Shown: positions 59,602 to 64,000 of the stretch, piece after piece
How positions within the stretch are numbered: the stretch's first letter is position 1
Layout: each line of letters begins with the position of its first letter
Source: Arthrobacter sp. Bz4
GTDB lineage: Bacteria; Actinomycetota; Actinomycetes; Actinomycetales; Micrococcaceae
Reading direction: 5' to 3'
Assembly (NCBI RefSeq): GCF_003075455.1
Contig: NZ_QDAE01000002.1
Span: forward strand, 124,001 to 188,000
DNA: 64,000 nt
Position numbers and translations under genes: made by a program
The notes under the pieces: model-generated
Told to the model about the DNA's origin: nothing
Database searches by the model: none
Seen by the model: only the letters and a program-made list of their open reading frames with translations

Positions 59602-60690
59602 ATGACAACAACTCTCCTGGCCATCGGCACGAAGAAGGGCCTCTGGCTTGCGACCAGCACCGACCGGCTGACCTGGACGCTCTCCGACCCACACTTTTTG
59701 ATGCAGGAGGTGGCGAGCGTGGGCATCGATACCCGTGAGGGCCGAACCCGGGTCATGGCGGGCGTGCTGTCCTACCACTGGGGCCCGACGGTGGTCTACT
59801 CCGACGATCTCGGCGCCACCTGGTCTGAACCCGAACACGGTGCCATCAAGTTCGCGGCGGACGACGACGCTGCCGTCGAACGGATCTGGCAGCTCCATCC
59901 CGATTCCGCCGACCGCCCGGGAGTGGTTTGGGCCGGTTGCCAGCCCATCTCGGTGTGGAAGTCGACCGACTACGGCGAGCACTTCGAACTGAATCGCGGC
60001 TTATGGGATCACCCTCACCGCCCCGAATGGGGTGCCGGTTTCGGTGGCGCCGCAGCGCACTCGGTGGCTCCGAGCCCGGTCGACGACACAGTCCACGTGG
60101 CGATGAGCACTGGCGGGGTGTATCGCTCCGACGACGGTGGAACGTCCTGGACGCCGCGGAACAAGGGCATTTCGGCATACTTCATGCCCGACCCCAACCC
60201 CGAATTCGGTCAGTGCGTGCACAAGATAGCCCGCGACGCGGTGGAGCCCACGAGACTGTATGCGCAGAACCACCACGGGGTCTATCGGTCGGACGACAGC
60301 GCCGAAACCTGGGAATCAATTGCCGAGGGCCTGCCCGCGGACTTCGGATTTGTGATGCTCGCGCATCCGCATCGTGCTGGAACGGCGTGGGTGATCCCGC
60401 TGAAGGCCGACGGCGAACGCATCCCGCCAGCTGCCAGGCTCGCAGTGCACCGCACCGACGACGCCGGATCCTCCTGGACGCGGCTGGACCAGGGGTTACC
60501 GGAGAAGGAATATAACGCGGTACTGCGGGACGCCGCCGGCGTGGACACGCTGGACCCGGTGGGCGTGTACTTCGGCACCCGGGGCGGCACCGTGTACGCG
60601 AGCGCCGACGAGGGCGCAACGTTCACCGAAGTGGTCTCCCACCTGCCCGACGTCCTGTGTGTCCGCGCCTCAGCTGTCGTCGGCTCCTAG
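59602..60690 (+). CDS. BNR-repeat beta-propeller (sialidase/VPS10-like fold)
   Basis: A 362-residue cytoplasmic propeller. It has repeated Asp-box-like units: DDLGATWSE, DYGEHFELN, SDDGGTSWTPR, SDDSAETWES, DDAGSSWTRL, ADEGATFTEV. No signal peptide or sialidase Arg triad is evident, so glycosidase action is unlikely; the family is of unknown role and often lies beside a MoaD-like gene, as here. AGGACC precedes the ATG. The stop directly adjoins the next GTG. Probably under the TetR regulator through site B. Confidence 0.85.
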   Translation: MTTTLLAIGTKKGLWLATSTDRLTWTLSDPHFLMQEVASVGIDTREGRTRVMAGVLSYHWGPTVVYSDDLGATWSEPEHGAIKFAADDDAAVERIWQLHPDSADRPGVVWAGCQPISVWKSTDYGEHFELNRGLWDHPHRPEWGAGFGGAAAHSVAPSPVDDTVHVAMSTGGVYRSDDGGTSWTPRNKGISAYFMPDPNPEFGQCVHKIARDAVEPTRLYAQNHHGVYRSDDSAETWESIAEGLPADFGFVMLAHPHRAGTAWVIPLKADGERIPPAARLAVHRTDDAGSSWTRLDQGLPEKEYNAVLRDAAGVDTLDPVGVYFGTRGGTVYASADEGATFTEVVSHLPDVLCVRASAVVGS

Positions 60691-60990
60691 GTGGGCGCCA
60701 CCTCGGGAGGTGTGACGGTCCTGATTCCGACCCTCTTGCGGCCCTTGATCGGCGACCGGTCATCGGTGCCTGTCGCCGTTGAATCGCCGGTCCCCCTCGC
60801 TCAGCTACTCGACACCCTGCACGAGGGTTATCCGGTGTTCGCCCGGCGCATTCGTGACGAGACGGGCGCCCTGCGCCGGTACGTCAACGTGTACGTCGAT
60901 GGTGAGGACGTGCGGCGCCTGGCGGGGCTTTCGACACCAGTCCCGCCAGGCGCCGAGGTGATGATCATCCAGTCCGTGGCCGGCGGCTAG
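60691..60990 (+). CDS. MoaD/ThiS-like (ubiquitin-fold) protein
   Basis: A 99-residue beta-grasp protein ending in the Gly-Gly (VAGG) that MoaD, ThiS and SAMP proteins need for adenylation. VTVLIPTLLRPLIGDRSSVP, RYVNVYVDGEDVRRL and PGAEVMIIQSVAGG mark the fold. It might act in sulfur transfer or protein modification, but no E1-like gene is near. The GTG at 60691 directly follows the propeller stop; a GTG at 60712 after GGGAGG is possible but too close to that site. Confidence 0.85.
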   Translation: MGATSGGVTVLIPTLLRPLIGDRSSVPVAVESPVPLAQLLDTLHEGYPVFARRIRDETGALRRYVNVYVDGEDVRRLAGLSTPVPPGAEVMIIQSVAGG

Positions 60991-61002
60991 CCGGATACAC
61001 CG

Positions 61003-61353
61003 ATGGATTCACTTGATGAGGCAGTGGCGGCGTTGGGTCAACCCGAGCGTGAGTGCCTGGAACGGCTTATCGCTCTCGCTCGCGCAGCGGCACCCGACGC
61101 CGTCGCCGGGGTGAGCTACGGAATACCCGTATTGAAAGTCGGGGGCAAACCGCTGATCGGTGTCACGGCCAGCGCCCGGCACCTTGCGGTCCACCCCTTC
61201 TCACCGGCAGTAGTCGACCAGGTCCGGGGAAGGCTCGGCGACTATTCACTTTCCACCGGCACGATCAGGTTCACGCCGGAACACCCCCTTCCTGCGACGG
61301 TAGTTGTTGAGATTGTGCGGGCACGGCGAGCTGAGATCACGGGTTCCGCCTAA
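61003..61353 (+). CDS. DUF1801-like protein
   Basis: A 116-residue protein of the DUF1801/YdhG fold, small and cytoplasmic: YGIPVLKVGGKPLIGVTASA, HLAVHPFSPAVVDQV, GTIRFTPEHPLPATVV. Bacterial members have been linked to iron handling, but the role is not proven. It starts 12 bp after the MoaD-like stop, and may end the propeller operon. Confidence 0.78.
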   Translation: MDSLDEAVAALGQPERECLERLIALARAAAPDAVAGVSYGIPVLKVGGKPLIGVTASARHLAVHPFSPAVVDQVRGRLGDYSLSTGTIRFTPEHPLPATVVVEIVRARRAEITGSA

Positions 61354-61436
61354 TTTGGGGTTGCTCACGGTAATCCACGGCGGCCTGGTCTACGCTTTGC
61401 AGGTACCTGTAACACCAACAAGGAGCCCTACCGCCG

Positions 61437-62831
61437 ATGGCTATGACTTCAGGCCCAACCAGCCGGATCGGCGATAAGTTTCGCGCTGCGGGCGATGCCC
61501 TGCGCACGCAGCTCTGGCCGCTGCCGGTCTTTGCCGTACTGGTGGCAATCGGACTGGGCGTGTGGCTCCCTCTCCTGGATGCCGCGATTGGCGAGGACAT
61601 GCCGTCGGCGGTTTCCTATCTCCTCATCAACGGTGGTCCCGATGCTGGCCGTGCCATCCTTGAGGCGACGGCCGGTTCGCTGATCACTGCGACGTCATTG
61701 ACCTTCTCCCTGACGGTCGTAACGCTGCAACTGGCCAGCAGCCAGTTTTCTCCGCGGCTCCTGAGAACCTTCACCGGGGACCGGGTGGTGCACGCGACGT
61801 TGGCCCTGTTCCTGGGCACCTTCGCCTATGCGCTGACCGTCCTGCGGACAGTTCGTTCCGGTGAGGACGGCGAGGAAGCGTTTGTCCCACACATTGCGGT
61901 GACTTTCGCCTTCCTGCTTGCGATTGCCAGCGTCATCGGGCTGGTGTTTTTCCTGGCCCATCTGGCCCGGGAGATCAGAGTGGAAACCATTATGCGTAAG
62001 GTCCACGGCGAAACGGCGGCGACCGTTGAACGGGTATTCCCCGATCGACGGGGTTCAGCAAGCCCGGTGCTGCCGGTAGCGCCAGACTCCGCGGCCCTGA
62101 TAGTCGCGGCGAAGTCCGGGTTCCTGACCGGGGTTGATGAGGAACGGATCCTTGCCGCAGCGGTGAAGCACCATGCGATCGTGAGAGTTGATTGCCGCGT
62201 CGGTTCGTCCCTTGTGAAAGGCGTACCCATGGCCGTCGGCTGGGCGCGCAGCGGGGAGCCGAGTATGGATGATGAGGCACTGAAGGCATTCCGCCACGAC
62301 GTGGTAGCCGCTTTCAACTACGGATTCGAACGGACCGCGGTGCAGGATGTCGCCTTCGGGTTCCGACAGCTTATTGATGTAGCGGCCAAGGCGCTATCGC
62401 CCGGCATCAACGACCCAACAACCGCGATCCACGTACTTGGGCACACTTCAGCGTTGTTGTGTGATCTCACGCAACGGGAGCTGGGAGAGCGCGTACTGCG
62501 CGACGACGACGGGTTGGTTCGGGTCATTCTCCACCGCCCCGACTTCGCCGCGTTCCTGAACATCACCCTCGACCAGCCAGTGCTTTACGGGAGTTCCGAC
62601 CCGGCGGTGGTCGATCGGGTCCTGAGTCTGCTGCAGGAGGTCGCCTGGCACGCGGCTGATGAGGACAAGTCGGCGGTCCGCGAACAGCTACAGCGAGTCG
62701 CTGCAGCTATCCGGCAGGAATCGCACCCGCCAGCAGTGCAGGAACACCTGCAGGGCCGGCTGGACGAGGTGAATCAGGCCCTTGACGGCGTCTGGTCACC
62801 ACGCGGCCCGGTGGCAGGCGGCCGGGTCTGA
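61437..62831 (+). CDS. DUF2254 membrane protein
   Basis: A 464-residue protein with four N-terminal membrane helices (about 28-45, 75-100, 115-135, 152-172) and a large cytoplasmic C-terminal part containing the family stretch DVAAKALSPGINDPTTAIHV. The family (DUF2254) has no established function. AAGGAG lies about 11 bases before the ATG. It stands alone, converging on dnaB. Confidence 0.85.
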   Translation: MAMTSGPTSRIGDKFRAAGDALRTQLWPLPVFAVLVAIGLGVWLPLLDAAIGEDMPSAVSYLLINGGPDAGRAILEATAGSLITATSLTFSLTVVTLQLASSQFSPRLLRTFTGDRVVHATLALFLGTFAYALTVLRTVRSGEDGEEAFVPHIAVTFAFLLAIASVIGLVFFLAHLAREIRVETIMRKVHGETAATVERVFPDRRGSASPVLPVAPDSAALIVAAKSGFLTGVDEERILAAAVKHHAIVRVDCRVGSSLVKGVPMAVGWARSGEPSMDDEALKAFRHDVVAAFNYGFERTAVQDVAFGFRQLIDVAAKALSPGINDPTTAIHVLGHTSALLCDLTQRELGERVLRDDDGLVRVILHRPDFAAFLNITLDQPVLYGSSDPAVVDRVLSLLQEVAWHAADEDKSAVREQLQRVAAAIRQESHPPAVQEHLQGRLDEVNQALDGVWSPRGPVAGGRV

Positions 62832-62853
62832 TCACCAGGGTCCGGTAATCCGG

Positions 62854-64000
62854 TCAGAACCCGCCGCCGCCACCGTCCACAGCCATGTTGTTGAACCGGG
62901 AATAGTGGCCCTGAAACCCGACCACTATGGTTTTGGTGGGGCCGTTACGGTGCTTGGCGACGATCACGTCCGCCTCACCGGCCCGGGGGGATTCCTTGTC
63001 GTAGACGTCATCGCGATGCAGGAGGATCACCATGTCGGCGTCCTGCTCGATCGAACCACTCTCGCGAAGGTCGGAAACCATCGGGCGCTTGTCGGTGCGC
63101 TGCTCGGAGCCACGGTTCAGCTGGGAGAGCGCCACCACCGGTACGTTCAGCTCCTTGGCAAGCAGCTTCAGCGCGCGGGAGAACTCGGAGACCTCTTGCT
63201 GACGCGACTCGACCCGCTTGCCCGATGACATCAGCTGCAGATAGTCGAGGACCACCAGTTTCAGGTCATGGCGCTGCTTCAGCCGCCGGCACTTCGCCCT
63301 GATTTCCATCAGGGACATATTGGGGCTGTCATCGATGAAGAGCGGCGCATCGTTCATCCGCCCCATGGTGGTGGCGATCTTGCCCCACTGTTCGTCCTTG
63401 ATCGTGCCCTTGCGCAGGTCCTGCAGCCCGATGGTGGCTTCGGCTGACAACAGGCGCATGGCAATCTCGTTGCGCCCCATTTCCAGGGAAAAGAAGACGG
63501 TGGTCATGTTGTGCTTGATCGCTGCGGAGCGAGCCCAATCCAGGGCGAAGGTCGACTTACCCATCGCAGGCCGCGCCGCCACCACAATCATCTGTCCGCC
63601 ATGGAGTCCCTGGGTTAGTTCATCCAGTTCAAAAAAGCCGGTCGGGACCCCGGTCATACCCTCACCGCGGTGTCCGGCCGATTCAATCTCGTCGACGGTG
63701 CTTTCGATGATGTCTTTCAGCGCGACATAGTCCTCGGCACTTCGCCGCTCGGCCACCGCATACACCTCGGCCTGGGCGGCGTTGACAATGTCATCCACCT
63801 CGCCGTCGTTGGAGTAACCCAGCTGCACAATTTTGGTCCCGGCATTCACGAGCCGCCGCAGCACTGCGCGTTCCCGCACAATCTCCGCGTAGAATCCGGC
63901 GTTCGCGGCCGTCGGGACTGACTGGATCAGCGTGTGAAGGTAGGCGGGTCCTCCGATGCGGGAAATTTCGCCGCGTTTTGTCAGCTCATCGGAGACGGTG
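62854..64000 (-). CDS. dnaB: Replicative DNA helicase DnaB, 5' end outside the window
   Basis: The C-terminal 381 codons of the hexameric replicative helicase. The Walker A region ARPAMGKSTFALDWA, Walker B VVLDYLQLM, and QLNRGSEQRTDKRPMVSDL with the arginine-finger area are intact, and no intein interrupts Walker A. The frame is open to the right edge, with the N-terminal domain part (GGPAYLHTLIQSVPTAANAG, FYAEIVRERAVLRRL) visible. Loading at oriC is by the usual initiator pathway; its presence hints that this window lies near the chromosomal origin region. Confidence 0.95.
   Translation of the reverse strand, partial: TVSDELTKRGEISRIGGPAYLHTLIQSVPTAANAGFYAEIVRERAVLRRLVNAGTKIVQLGYSNDGEVDDIVNAAQAEVYAVAERRSAEDYVALKDIIESTVDEIESAGHRGEGMTGVPTGFFELDELTQGLHGGQMIVVAARPAMGKSTFALDWARSAAIKHNMTTVFFSLEMGRNEIAMRLLSAEATIGLQDLRKGTIKDEQWGKIATTMGRMNDAPLFIDDSPNMSLMEIRAKCRRLKQRHDLKLVVLDYLQLMSSGKRVESRQQEVSEFSRALKLLAKELNVPVVALSQLNRGSEQRTDKRPMVSDLRESGSIEQDADMVILLHRDDVYDKESPRAGEADVIVAKHRNGPTKTIVVGFQGHYSRFNNMAVDGGGGGF

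Noticed and set aside
59276-59605. Possible small gene before the propeller operon
   Set aside because: The frame has no recognisable family sequence and runs into the operator and the start of the next gene.
63400-63700. Intein in DnaB near the Walker A motif, a known insertion point
   Set aside because: The motif and flanking residues are contiguous.

Overview
The window reads as chromosomal DNA of a high-GC actinobacterium, most likely a Micrococcaceae (Arthrobacter-like) species. The inference rests on dense, often overlapping genes with GTG/TTG starts and several apparently leaderless promoters, a branched-chain keto-acid dehydrogenase operon, a CsoR/CopZ/CopA copper operon, an arsenic operon of actinobacterial type (ArsR with an N-terminal Cys-Cys pair, Acr3, two ArsC-like proteins, a flavoprotein), a LAL-type LuxR regulator, and dnaB running off the right edge. 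I see no rRNA, tRNA, CRISPR array, prophage or intact insertion sequence.

Layout. 0-5.4 kb: frameshifted acetamidase/formamidase, SDR dehydrogenase, DUF1206 membrane protein, guanine deaminase, and a DUF6325/SHOCT/membrane-protein operon. 5.5-9.5 kb: DUF1269 remnant, large ATP-binding LuxR (LAL) regulator, SHOCT membrane protein and a K+-channel-like protein. 9.6-18 kb: MBL hydrolase divergent from a NUDIX hydrolase, small membrane proteins, a frameshifted LolA/RseB-like secreted protein with an ABC exporter, IclR regulator with a candidate operator, PHP phosphoesterase and a second SDR. 18-22.6 kb: zinc-ribbon protein, orphan antitoxin-like protein, PucR/AdeR-type regulator divergent from alanine dehydrogenase with a palindrome between them, Gfo/Idh/MocA oxidoreductase.

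22.6-25.5 kb is the most unusual part. A minus-strand cassette encodes a 45-residue secreted peptide ending in two copies of NWEWPK, a stand-alone protein resembling the C-terminal (SpaB_C / thiopeptide-type) domain of lantibiotic dehydratases, and a 63-residue protein. Divergent from it is a regulator with a TrmB-like N-terminus and a LuxR HTH. The 380-bp divergent region is rich in palindromes. I read this as a candidate undescribed peptide-modification or peptide-signalling locus.

25.5-42.3 kb: aminotransferase, bkd E1-alpha/E1-beta/E2 operon, HisC/Pat aminotransferase, WXG-like plus alpha/beta-hydrolase pair, purB, AEC transporter, 2H phosphoesterase/FHA operon, a photolyase-related flavoprotein lacking the Fe-S cysteines of its family, lactonase-type beta-propeller, DHFR-like protein. 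42.4-53 kb: arsenic operon, TetR/MFS pair, DUF3105/DUF305 pair, CsoR-CopZ-CopA. 53-64 kb: EamA transporter divergent from a CGNR zinc-finger regulator, membrane proteins, MATE exporter, TetR regulator, DUF4031-HD protein, beta-propeller/MoaD-like pair, DUF1801-like protein, DUF2254 protein and partial dnaB. Two 66-bp repeat elements with identical terminal inverted repeats (41654 and 54681) and two copies of a GTNNACAGTGTNNAC site (58268 and 59559) are further structures not explained by coding.
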